The notes beneath the pieces were generated by a model that worked only from the letters and a program-made list of their open reading frames with translations, was not told the origin of the DNA and did no database searches. The position numbers were made by a program, and so were the translations under genes. Positions 1 through 7,190 of a stretch of 64,000 nt of DNA are shown here, piece after piece (the stretch's first letter is position 1; each line of letters begins with the position of its first letter). The stretch comes from Pseudomonas sp. Tri1 (lineage in GTDB: Bacteria; Pseudomonadota; Gammaproteobacteria; Pseudomonadales; Pseudomonadaceae): assembly GCF_017968885.1 (NCBI RefSeq), contig NZ_CP072913.1, positions 5,062,501 to 5,126,500 of the forward strand, read 5' to 3'.

Positions 1-176
1 GATATAACAGTTATAACCGTTCGCTGAAGATGTTTTAAAAACAGTCCTTTACAGCGGGAATATGACACTACACTTCAAGTCAAGCGGCATGAACCGCTTA
101 CGGCGGGGCCTGAACCGATCCACAGCTGCCAAGCCCACACCTTTCAGGCCCGCCCCTCTCACGCTTCGAGGGTTTT

Positions 177-659
177 ATGGGTATCGCTGCCAGCGAACTG
201 TGTCGATATGTGATCCGCCCGACGCTCCTTTACCTGGAGTGTCACAGCACAACGGCGGAATCCTTGCTGCTGGGCATTGCCGCCAGCCAGTCGGCTTTGG
301 GTTCGGCCCTGCATGACCGTCGCGGCCATGGCCTTTATCGAATTCCCGAGCCCCGCCACCAGGCGCTTTGGGACCACTACCTGGCGCTGGATCCGGAACG
401 GGCCAGCCTGGTGCGCGGCCTGGCCAGCCAGCACGCCTTTCTCAGCGGGCCGCACCTGGAGTTGACCGTCAACCTGCGCTACGCCACGGCCATTGCCTGG
501 CTGCTGGTGGAAGAACAAAACACCCCGCTTCCCGAAGCCGACGATCTGCTGGGCATGGCCCGGATCTGGCGTCAGACGTTTCACCCTCAAGGGCGCTTGC
601 GCGATTTTACCTACGCCTGGCAAAACTGTGTTTCACCGTTGAATCAGGTCGCTTGCTGA
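177..659 (+). CDS. Conserved hypothetical protein, 160 aa
   Basis: A soluble 160-residue protein with no signal peptide or membrane segment. A GAGGG ribosome-binding site lies six bases before the ATG. It is rich in Leu, Ala, His and Arg, and I recognise no catalytic motif. It sits upstream of the FadL-type porin in the same orientation. From memory, a hypothetical gene occupies the same position beside the porin/glutathione peroxidase/MFS/MarR block in P. aeruginosa (PA1289 next to PA1288-PA1285), so it is probably core rather than acquired. No function is assigned. Confidence 0.75.
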   Translation: MGIAASELCRYVIRPTLLYLECHSTTAESLLLGIAASQSALGSALHDRRGHGLYRIPEPRHQALWDHYLALDPERASLVRGLASQHAFLSGPHLELTVNLRYATAIAWLLVEEQNTPLPEADDLLGMARIWRQTFHPQGRLRDFTYAWQNCVSPLNQVAC

Positions 660-755
660 CAGGAAATTTGGAAACTTCCTACAACGGCCGCGAATTTGGT
701 CAGATTGTCCTACAAAACCGCTCTAAATCGAGCAAATCAGGCTATAGCGCTTGAA

Positions 756-776
756 CGAAAATGTTGGTAGTTTTCG
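756..776. promoter_or_regulatory. Inverted repeat upstream of fadL-type gene
   Basis: CGAAAA and TTTTCG are separated by nine bases, 28 bp before the porin start. The spacing and symmetry suit a dimeric repressor site. Fatty-acid-responsive control of FadL genes is known, but this is not a site I can name, so the role is inferred. Confidence 0.3.
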
Positions 777-803
777 CCTCGGTGATCATCAGGAGTTCTA
801 ACA

Positions 804-2078
804 ATGAAAAAAATCATGCTCAAAACCACCCTTGGACTTGCCGTGACCTTGGCATCCAGCCAACTTTTCGCCAGTGGCTTTGCCTTGAACGAACAAAGCA
901 TCAGTGGCATGGGCACTGGTTTCGCGGGTCGCTCTTCCGCTGCCGACGACGCAAGCACTGTATTTGGCAACCCTGCCGGTATGTCGCGCCTCAAGCGCCA
1001 GCAAGTGACCGGTGGCTTCGCCGCCATTGACGCCTCCACCGACATCAACGATGCCAGCGGCTCCCAGTCCGGTACCAACAAGGGCGACATGGTCCCGCTC
1101 ACCGGTGTGCCGATGGGCTATTACGTCAAGCCTATCGATGATCAATGGGCTTTCGGCCTGGGTGTCTACGCACCGTTCGGCCTGATCACCGACTACGAAA
1201 ACAGCTTCCAGGGCCGTAACTTCGGCAGCAAGAGCGTAGTGAAAGTCGTGACCTTCCAGCCAACCGTCAGCTACGCCTTCAATGACAAGGTGTCGATTGG
1301 TTTCGGGCCGACTATCAACCGGATTTCCGGGTCGTTGGAATCGGCGCTGACCACTCCGTTTTCGCCTAACGACGGCAATGTGCAGATCAAGGGCGACGAC
1401 ATTGGCTACGGCTATAACATCGGTCTTTTGGTCCAGGCGACCGACACCACTCGAGTTGGTCTGACCTATCACTCCAAGGTCAAGTACAAGCTTGAAGGCC
1501 ACACCGAAGTGGACGCAGGTGCTGGTACGCCCGGGTTCTTGCTGAGCGACGGACGATACGACGCTTCTCTGGACATCACGACGCCTGAGTCGGTGGACTT
1601 TTCGGTCACCCAGCAAATCAATGATGCCTGGACCGTCTACGCCGGCAGCACCTGGACCCGCTGGAGCCGCCTGAAAGACATCACCGTGAACAACGACGTA
1701 ACAGGCGGCGGCGCCCTGAACCCGACCCTTTTCGGCACCATCACCGAAGAACAGAACTGGCACGACACCTGGGCCTACGCCATCGGTACCTCCTACCAGT
1801 TGAACAAGCAATGGGTACTGCGTACCGGCCTGTCCTTCGACCAGTCGCCTACCAACAACACCGACCGCTCGCCTCGCATCCCAACCGGCGACCGGACCAT
1901 CTTCAGCCTGGGTGCCGGCTGGAGCCCGACCGAAGACCTGACCATCGACGTGGCTTATTCCTACCTCAAGGAAGAGAAAGTCAGCGTCAACCGCAGCAAC
2001 GCTCTGGGCCAGACCTACAGCGCCGAATACGAAAACAGCGCCAACGGTTTCGGTGTCGGTGCGACCTACCGCTTCTGA
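804..2078 (+). CDS. FadL/OmpP1-family outer-membrane transporter
   Basis: A 424-residue outer-membrane beta-barrel of the FadL/TodX family, which carries long-chain fatty acids or other hydrophobic molecules across the outer membrane. A typical signal peptide covers about residues 1-23 (basic start, hydrophobic core, ending LFA). The mature N-terminus has the family hallmark GFALNEQSISGMGTGFAG, followed by the NPAG motif near residue 54. The protein ends YRF, with the C-terminal aromatic residue needed for barrel assembly. AGGAG precedes the ATG. A strong hairpin terminator follows, shared with the convergent glutathione peroxidase gene. The substrate cannot be read from the sequence. Confidence 0.92.
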   Translation: MKKIMLKTTLGLAVTLASSQLFASGFALNEQSISGMGTGFAGRSSAADDASTVFGNPAGMSRLKRQQVTGGFAAIDASTDINDASGSQSGTNKGDMVPLTGVPMGYYVKPIDDQWAFGLGVYAPFGLITDYENSFQGRNFGSKSVVKVVTFQPTVSYAFNDKVSIGFGPTINRISGSLESALTTPFSPNDGNVQIKGDDIGYGYNIGLLVQATDTTRVGLTYHSKVKYKLEGHTEVDAGAGTPGFLLSDGRYDASLDITTPESVDFSVTQQINDAWTVYAGSTWTRWSRLKDITVNNDVTGGGALNPTLFGTITEEQNWHDTWAYAIGTSYQLNKQWVLRTGLSFDQSPTNNTDRSPRIPTGDRTIFSLGAGWSPTEDLTIDVAYSYLKEEKVSVNRSNALGQTYSAEYENSANGFGVGATYRF

Positions 2079-2116
2079 TGACTCACGGCGGGCCTGAGCC
2101 CCTCGCCCGCTGAAAC

Positions 2117-2157
2117 GAAAAAAGCCCCGCACTCTGCAAAGAGCCGGGGCTTTTTCG
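2117..2157. terminator. Bidirectional Rho-independent terminator
   Basis: AAAAAGCCCCG pairs perfectly with CGGGGCTTTTT across a loop of about 12 bases. Runs of A and T on either side let it work in both directions, between the convergent porin and glutathione peroxidase genes. Confidence 0.9.
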
Positions 2158-2167
2158 TGGCTGGCGG

Positions 2168-2719
2168 TCAGGGCTTGGACGCGATCGCCACCTCCACGGC
2201 CTTGATGAATTCAGGATCGTCAGGCTTGATCCGACTGGAAAAACTGGCGATCACCTTGCCCTGGCGATCCACCACGTACTTGTAGAAATTCCATTTCGGC
2301 GCGCCGGATTGTTCCGCCAGGTGCTTGAACAACGGAATGGCGTCAGCACCGCGCACCGGTTGCGGCTCGGTCATGGTGAAGGTCACGCCGTAATTGACGT
2401 AGCAGACCTTGGCTGTTTCCGCGCCGTCCTTGGCTTCCTGCTTGAAATCGTTGGACGGCACGCCCAGCACTTGCAGGCCTTGGTCCTTGTAGCGCTGGTT
2501 AAGCGCTTCGAGGCCTTTGAATTGTGGGGCGAAGCCACAGAAGCTGGCGGTGTTGACCACCACCAACGGCTTGCCGGCGAAGCGCTGACACAGGTCGACG
2601 GTCTCCTTGGCCCGCAGCTTGGGCAACGAGCCCTCCAGCAATGGTGGGCAATCGGCCGCCCATACGTGCCCGGTCACAGCCAGCAACAGAGCGGGAACAG
2701 CAAGCCAGCGCATCAGCAT
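2168..2719 (-). CDS. Exported glutathione peroxidase family protein
   Basis: A 183-residue thioredoxin-fold peroxidase. Residues 1-21 form a signal peptide ending VWAA, so it should act in the periplasm. The catalytic Cys61 lies in NTASFCGF. The Gln of the classical triad is probably Gln94 in the divergent stretch [13 protein letters not shown], and Trp143 is in PKWNFYKY. It reduces hydroperoxides with thiol reductants, and bacterial Cys forms usually prefer thioredoxin to glutathione. Length is normal for the family. It shares a terminator with the convergent porin gene. From memory, the same pair occurs in P. aeruginosa (PA1287-PA1288). Confidence 0.9.
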   Translation of the reverse strand: MLMRWLAVPALLLAVTGHVWAADCPPLLEGSLPKLRAKETVDLCQRFAGKPLVVVNTASFCGFAPQFKGLEALNQRYKDQGLQVLGVPSNDFKQEAKDGAETAKVCYVNYGVTFTMTEPQPVRGADAIPLFKHLAEQSGAPKWNFYKYVVDRQGKVIASFSSRIKPDDPEFIKAVEVAIASKP

Positions 2720-2786
2720 GTCGCAATCTCCTTGAAAGCACCTCAGACCACGACGTTACTCCGCAGCGCCTGACCCCGTCCACCGC

Positions 2787-2906
2787 TCAACAGTTGCCCA
2801 TGCCCAATTGCATCAAGGCCAACCCGCCCTGATGCCAGCCCCACCAGGCGAACGCCAGCAACAGGCCAGCGCCGGCAGCGATCAACCACGGGCCGACGCG
2901 ACTCAT
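2787..2906 (-). CDS. Small single-pass membrane protein, 39 aa
   Basis: A 39-residue ORF whose ATG overlaps the stop codon of the MFS gene (ATGA, positions 2903-2906), so it is probably translated by coupling. The product starts MSRVGPWLIAAGAGLLLAFAWWGW and ends GMGNC, with one hydrophobic helix at about residues 6-24. It is too short for most gene callers. The overlap and the clean transmembrane profile are the main evidence. It may be an accessory subunit of the transporter encoded just upstream, which is an inference. Confidence 0.6.
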   Translation of the reverse strand: MSRVGPWLIAAGAGLLLAFAWWGWHQGGLALMQLGMGNC

Positions 2907-4111
2907 GCGACACCGGCCTGGGCCTGCAGGCGCGCCACCGGACGTTCACGCACCGGCCAATTCAATGCCGCCGCCAGCAGACTGAGCAGGATCGACACCT
3001 GCCAGATCAAGTCATAACTGCCGGTGCGGTCGTACACCACCCCGCCCAGCCAACCACCGAGGAACGAACCCAACTGGTGGAACAGGAACACGATCCCACC
3101 CAGCATCGAGAGATTTCGTACGCCGAACAAGGTCGCTACCGTGCCGTTGGTCAACGGCACCGTCGACAACCACAAGACGCCCATCGCCATCCCGAACGCA
3201 TAGGCCGTGGTGGTCGTCACCGGCAGCCACAGGAACAAGCCGATCACCACCGCCCGCACCAGGTACAACCCGGTCAGCAGCCGCGGCTTGGACATGCGCC
3301 CGCCCAGCCAGCCAGCGGTGTAGGTGCCAAAGATGTTGAACAACCCGACCAGGGCCAGCACAGTCGTGCCGACGCTGGCCGGCAGGTGTTGGTCCACCAG
3401 ATAGGCCGGCAAATGCACGCCGATGAACACCACTTGGAAACCGCAGACAAAAAAACCAATCGCCAGCAGCCAGAACCCGGAATGGCTGCACGCCTCGCGC
3501 AACGCCTCGGACAAGGTTTGCTCATGCCCCATCAGCGGCGCCGGCACGTCCTTGAGCATGCTCACCAACGGCACGATCAATGCCACCAACAACCCCAACG
3601 CCAACAGGGCGGCAGACCAACCGAGCCAACCAATCAACCCCAGGGTGCCCGGCAACATGGCGAACTGGCCAAAGGAGCCGGCGGCACTGGCGATGCCCAT
3701 GCCCATGCTGCGTTTTTCCGGCGGCACGGCGCGTCCGACCACGCCGAGGATCACCGAGAACGAGGTGCCGGACAGGCCGATACCAATCAACAGACCCGCG
3801 CTCAACGACAGCGACCAAGGCGAGTCGGCCATGCCCATGAACAGCAGGCCGACGGCATAGAGAACGCCACCGATCAGCACCACTTTCGCCGCACCGAAGC
3901 GGTCGGCCAGCGCGCCGGTGAAGGGCTGCGCCAAGCCCCAGATCAGGTTCTGCAAGGCAATGGCGAAGGCAAACACCTCGCGCCCCCAGCCGAACTCGGC
4001 GCTCATGGGTGCCAGGAACAGCCCGAAGCCATGCCGCACCCCCAGGGATAACGCCAGAATCAGCGCGCTACCCACCAGGACCCAACCACAGGTACGCCAC
4101 ATCGATGTCAT
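2903..4111 (-). CDS. MFS transporter
   Basis: A 402-residue major facilitator protein with about 12 hydrophobic helices and the loop 2-3 motif GALADRFGAAKV. It probably exports or imports a small organic molecule; nothing indicates the substrate. I place the start at 4111 because GGAG lies seven bases upstream, rather than at the longer in-frame start that would run through the operator. A perfect palindrome (4127-4142) sits just upstream, and the MarR-type gene precedes it on the same strand, so the two probably form a self-regulated resistance or uptake unit. The 39-aa gene overlaps its 3' end. Confidence 0.9.
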   Translation of the reverse strand: MTSMWRTCGWVLVGSALILALSLGVRHGFGLFLAPMSAEFGWGREVFAFAIALQNLIWGLAQPFTGALADRFGAAKVVLIGGVLYAVGLLFMGMADSPWSLSLSAGLLIGIGLSGTSFSVILGVVGRAVPPEKRSMGMGIASAAGSFGQFAMLPGTLGLIGWLGWSAALLALGLLVALIVPLVSMLKDVPAPLMGHEQTLSEALREACSHSGFWLLAIGFFVCGFQVVFIGVHLPAYLVDQHLPASVGTTVLALVGLFNIFGTYTAGWLGGRMSKPRLLTGLYLVRAVVIGLFLWLPVTTTTAYAFGMAMGVLWLSTVPLTNGTVATLFGVRNLSMLGGIVFLFHQLGSFLGGWLGGVVYDRTGSYDLIWQVSILLSLLAAALNWPVRERPVARLQAQAGVA

Positions 4112-4126
4112 TGTTATTCTCCGCTC

Positions 4127-4142
4127 GCGGGTATATACCCGC
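4127..4142. promoter_or_regulatory. Palindromic operator of the MarR-MFS unit
   Basis: GCGGGTATATACCCGC is a perfect 16-bp palindrome, 15 bp before the MFS start codon. The same core with one mismatch recurs at 4573-4586 in front of marR. Two matched sites in front of both genes are the expected layout for MarR-family binding. Confidence 0.75.
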
Positions 4143-4163
4143 TTGTTATCGAACGAACCGGCG

Positions 4164-4568
4164 TCACGCCAGTTCATCCAGCAAGGCCAACAGCGCTGTG
4201 CGCTTCTCGGCGCCCAGCTTATCGATCAATCGTTGTTGCGCCGCTTCCCAAGCCGGCAACGCCGCCGCCAGCCGGGCACGCCCGGCCTCGGTGAGTTCGA
4301 CGATGCGGTTGCGCAAGTCTTCACCTTCGGCCAACGCCACCAATCCCTCGCCTTCCAACACCCGCAAGTTACGCCCCAGGGTGCTGCGGTCCAGGCCCAT
4401 GGCCTCGGCCAGGGAGGAAATGCTCGGCTGGTCGAGGCGCGCCAGGTTGCTCAGCAAAGAATACTGGGCAACGTTGATCCCGAAGCCATCGAGGGCGCCG
4501 TCGTAATACCTGCTGACGCCACGTGCGGCACGACGCAGGTTGATGCACAAACATTGAGAAGGAAGCAT
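4164..4568 (-). CDS. MarR-family transcriptional regulator
   Basis: A 134-residue winged-helix repressor. The DNA-binding segment reads ISSLAEAMGLDRSTLGRNLR, then the wing (GLVALAEGEDLRNR). An N-terminal CLCINLRRAAR helix is typical of the redox- or ligand-responsive DUF24/MarR type, and Cys residues near position 6-8 could sense oxidation (inference). The next gene on the same strand is the MFS transporter. No Shine-Dalgarno sequence is visible, and the apparent promoter would start transcription at or next to the ATG. The operator overlaps the -10 box, so autorepression is likely. Confidence 0.88.
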   Translation of the reverse strand: MLPSQCLCINLRRAARGVSRYYDGALDGFGINVAQYSLLSNLARLDQPSISSLAEAMGLDRSTLGRNLRVLEGEGLVALAEGEDLRNRIVELTEAGRARLAAALPAWEAAQQRLIDKLGAEKRTALLALLDELA

Positions 4569-4603
4569 GGTGCGTGTATATACCCGTGATTAAGGGAATG
4601 CAA
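4568..4603 (-). promoter_or_regulatory. Predicted leaderless marR promoter with operator
   Basis: On the minus strand, TTGCAT (4603-4598) and TATACA (4580-4575) are separated by exactly 17 bp. Six bases then precede the ATG, so transcription should start on or next to the start codon. The palindromic operator half-sites (4573-4586) cover the -10 box. Confidence 0.6.
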
Positions 4604-4907
4604 ATTTTAATGGAGAAACACAGAACCTGTGGCGAGGGGACAAATCACCTCGCCACGATGGTGCCCCCCTGGAAAAATCTATAAGTATCAATAGATTCGA
4701 TTTAACACCCCTCATCACCATTCATCACACAGCGTCTAGCACCTGTCATGTCTGACAGGTTTCAGCTGACTTGAATCGGGCTATAACGAACCCGTGCCTC
4801 CAGCCCTGCCTCAGGGCCCGAAGACGGGCCGTGCGAATCACGCCATCGAGCAGTAGGAAAATTTCGCCGCCCCCACGCCATCAATGATGATGAATGGGAG
4901 ATTTTTC
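4604..4907. other. Intergenic region with a GTGGCGAGG hairpin
   Basis: There is no gene between marR and the luxR-type gene. GTGGCGAGG and CCTCGCCAC (4629-4656) form a 9-bp hairpin of the kind scattered through Pseudomonas intergenic DNA. The remaining ~250 bp before the luxR-type start is more AT-rich and probably holds its promoter. It also marks the left boundary of the accessory island. Confidence 0.45.
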
Positions 4908-5183
4908 ATGTACCACGCTACCGTTGTTCCTGGGCATTCGTCGCCCTACCAGACACGCCTTCACTCCACGGAGAACAAACAGCCTCCAGCCGTCCGACTG
5001 ACCAACCGGGAAAAGGAGTTTCTGCAGTGGAGCGAGGCTGGCAAATCTTCTTGGGAAATTGCCGTTATCGTCGATTGCAGCGAAGCCAACGTCAATTATC
5101 ACTTCAATAATATCCGGCGGAAATTCGGGGTCAGTTCGCGTCATCTAGCGGGGAAGATTGCCCGTGAGCTGGGGTTGATCTGA
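4908..5183 (+). CDS. Stand-alone LuxR-type HTH regulator, 91 aa
   Basis: The protein is little more than a GerE/LuxR DNA-binding domain (about residues 29-91). It carries [36 protein letters not shown] and [15 protein letters not shown], which match quorum-sensing-type LuxR C-termini closely. No autoinducer-binding or receiver domain is present. I chose the ATG at 4908 because GGGAG lies seven bases upstream; three earlier in-frame ATGs lack a site. Its place at the island edge makes it a candidate regulator of the RHS/P47-like genes, which is an inference from position only. Confidence 0.85.
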   Translation: MYHATVVPGHSSPYQTRLHSTENKQPPAVRLTNREKEFLQWSEAGKSSWEIAVIVDCSEANVNYHFNNIRRKFGVSSRHLAGKIARELGLI

Positions 5184-5260
5184 GCGTTCCGATGGCATCC
5201 TCTGCAGCGGTCAGGACGGAATCGGACCTTGCAGAGGCCCCGATATTTTTTGTCTCAATC

Positions 5261-5408
5261 CCTAGGCGCTGTACGAAAAGCCTTGATATTCGTTCATGCT
5301 GCGTTGAAAACAGCCTCGGAATGCTCATGTACTCCAGTACACTGCGCTTCCTCGGCTGTTTTCGCCTTGCCTGACCTTCGTCTCAAGACTTTTCGTACAG
5401 AGCCTAGG
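5261..5408. mobile_element. 148-bp MITE with inverted ends
   Basis: The ends CCTAGGCGCTGTACGAAAAG (5261-5280) and its near-complement (5389-5408) match at 19 of 20 positions. Both ends carry CTAG, which could be a target duplication. A nested repeat, GAAAACAGCC (5306-5315) with GGCTGTTTTC (5354-5363), makes the whole element foldable. No ORF encodes a transposase, so it would be mobilised by an IS elsewhere. The rest of the gap up to 5525 shows nothing else. Confidence 0.7.
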
Positions 5409-5525
5409 AGAATATCAACGCGCTATCCAGCCCCTCTCCCACACTCGTGACGATTCCCCCGTTTTGTTGGCCTGGATCGAAAATCTAGGTTGTAAGGGTG
5501 AAAGCCACATTTTCTCGTCAGCCAG

Positions 5526-7184
5526 TCAGCTATAGATTTCGATAACGATTGAAGCTGGCTCGGAAGCGTTCCCCGAAGTATCCAACGCACAAACATCAAA
5601 TGTGTACGAACCTGGAAGCAGATCGACAGCGGTGTAATGGGTAAGTGGAGTAGTATCAAAATATTCACAGTTGTTATATATGACATAACCGAACACGCCA
5701 ATATCGTCAACCGACTCTTCCCAAGCCAGCGTAACTGAACTACCCGCCGAAGCAGTCTTACGCAAATTGCCTGGGACACTGGGTGGCGTCGTGTCTGTCG
5801 GCACATGGACAAGAGCAATTGGCTCGGATAATTGTCCGTAATAGTTGAACGTTTGCAGGCTTATGGAGTACTCAGTATCAGGAATCAAATTATTTAATCT
5901 ATACTCTTCAAGAAAAGCAGTATTTCTATAAGTTTCATTGATATTTACTCTAGTACCCGTCACGACCTCCCCCTCCCCCAGTGTCCACTGTAATAGAGCC
6001 GAAGTAGAAGTCAGGGGAGTTATGCGTACATCAGTTGGCGCAAGGGGCGCGAGTGTTGGCGTCTCGCCTGTGGTTTTGAACACCGTTACAGGGCCTGGCA
6101 CTGAAAGGTTCCCATCGGCGTCCAGAGCGCATACAAAAACCCAATAATAGGCGCCGCTGATTAAACCCAAGATTTTTTGGCTAGCATTCGTACTCCGGAG
6201 AACATAAGGAATACCATTCACGAAGACTCTATAGCCCGTCACCCCCACATTATCGCTTGACGGTGGCCATTGCAGATCCACTGAATGATCAGCGATGTTA
6301 GTCGCAACAGGCTGCCCAGGTCGCGTAGGAGGCTCAACGTCATACAGCACTGTTTCAAAAATAGTGACCTCCGACAGCTGCTCATCAAATTTGGCATAGA
6401 CCTCAAATCTGAAGGAGTGCGGAGGCGGCCCCGGGGATAGCTCGGCAAGCCTGAAACTTAAGCCTAGGGGCCCCGCTGAAAAGCGCCTTCCATTTATCGT
6501 AACCTCATGAGCCGGCCATATACCGAACATGGGATCCCACGAAAGCCTGCACAGTCCGGCATGATGCTTCAGCTTTAAATTTGACGGTGGTCTCAATAGT
6601 GTTCTGAAAGCCTCCTCGACAGGCTCGGATGAACCTACTGTATTGACCGCCACAACAGTAACTCGGTATTTGGCACCGCTTCGCAAATGCTCAAGGTTGA
6701 ACGAAGGCCGATCGACTTGCCCCACTATGAAACCATTGAGGTAAACCCTGTAGCGAGGGCTTCCGGCATTGCTGCTTGACGCAGCCCATTTAAGGTTCGC
6801 CGACCAAAACGACAGATTGCTCACCTCCAAAGATCCCGGCTGGCTGGGAGGCATACGCCTTACGCTCAAGACGTGAACACTGGGCTCCGATACCTTGTTC
6901 CCGGCTGCAATTGCCTTGATGGAAACGACGTAGGGGGCATCTGGCACCAGACCTGTTATTTCACAAGGTGGCTTTGCCACTGTTTTTGCAGGGAAACCTT
7001 CCACCACTACCTCATAACCAATGGCATCCGGGCATAACGGGCATGCGGAATAGGGTTCCTCCCAACTCAGCATGACACTGGATAATGTCTTCTGCGTATG
7101 CCTCACATGACCTGGAGCACACATTCGTACCGGAATGGCGACGACAGTGCTGACGGAATTATCCATAGTAGACGAACGGCTCAT
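5526..7184 (-). CDS. Fibronectin type III repeat protein
   Basis: A 552-residue protein made of about six FN3-like beta-sandwich repeats (roughly residues 20-108, 112-195, 198-285, 288-372, 380-467 and 470-552). Repeats show the alternating LxW...YRVYxNG...GxYxVxVxAxDxxGNxS pattern, for example VDLQWPPSSDNVGVTGYRVF. There is no signal peptide or membrane segment, and its codons are more AT-rich than the core genes. The start lies six bases after the stop of the upstream RHS1 fragment and in the same frame, so one UGA separates the two. It may bind sugars or protein surfaces, but no enzymatic motif is seen. Confidence 0.85.
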   Translation of the reverse strand: MSRSSTMDNSVSTVVAIPVRMCAPGHVRHTQKTLSSVMLSWEEPYSACPLCPDAIGYEVVVEGFPAKTVAKPPCEITGLVPDAPYVVSIKAIAAGNKVSEPSVHVLSVRRMPPSQPGSLEVSNLSFWSANLKWAASSSNAGSPRYRVYLNGFIVGQVDRPSFNLEHLRSGAKYRVTVVAVNTVGSSEPVEEAFRTLLRPPSNLKLKHHAGLCRLSWDPMFGIWPAHEVTINGRRFSAGPLGLSFRLAELSPGPPPHSFRFEVYAKFDEQLSEVTIFETVLYDVEPPTRPGQPVATNIADHSVDLQWPPSSDNVGVTGYRVFVNGIPYVLRSTNASQKILGLISGAYYWVFVCALDADGNLSVPGPVTVFKTTGETPTLAPLAPTDVRITPLTSTSALLQWTLGEGEVVTGTRVNINETYRNTAFLEEYRLNNLIPDTEYSISLQTFNYYGQLSEPIALVHVPTDTTPPSVPGNLRKTASAGSSVTLAWEESVDDIGVFGYVIYNNCEYFDTTPLTHYTAVDLLPGSYTFDVCALDTSGNASEPASIVIEIYS

Positions 7185-7190
7185 GGCTTC

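Noticed and set aside
3077..4051. A 324-codon plus-strand frame opposite the MFS gene
   Set aside because: Gln/His/Arg-rich composition typical of a shadow frame; the MFS protein on the other strand is convincing.
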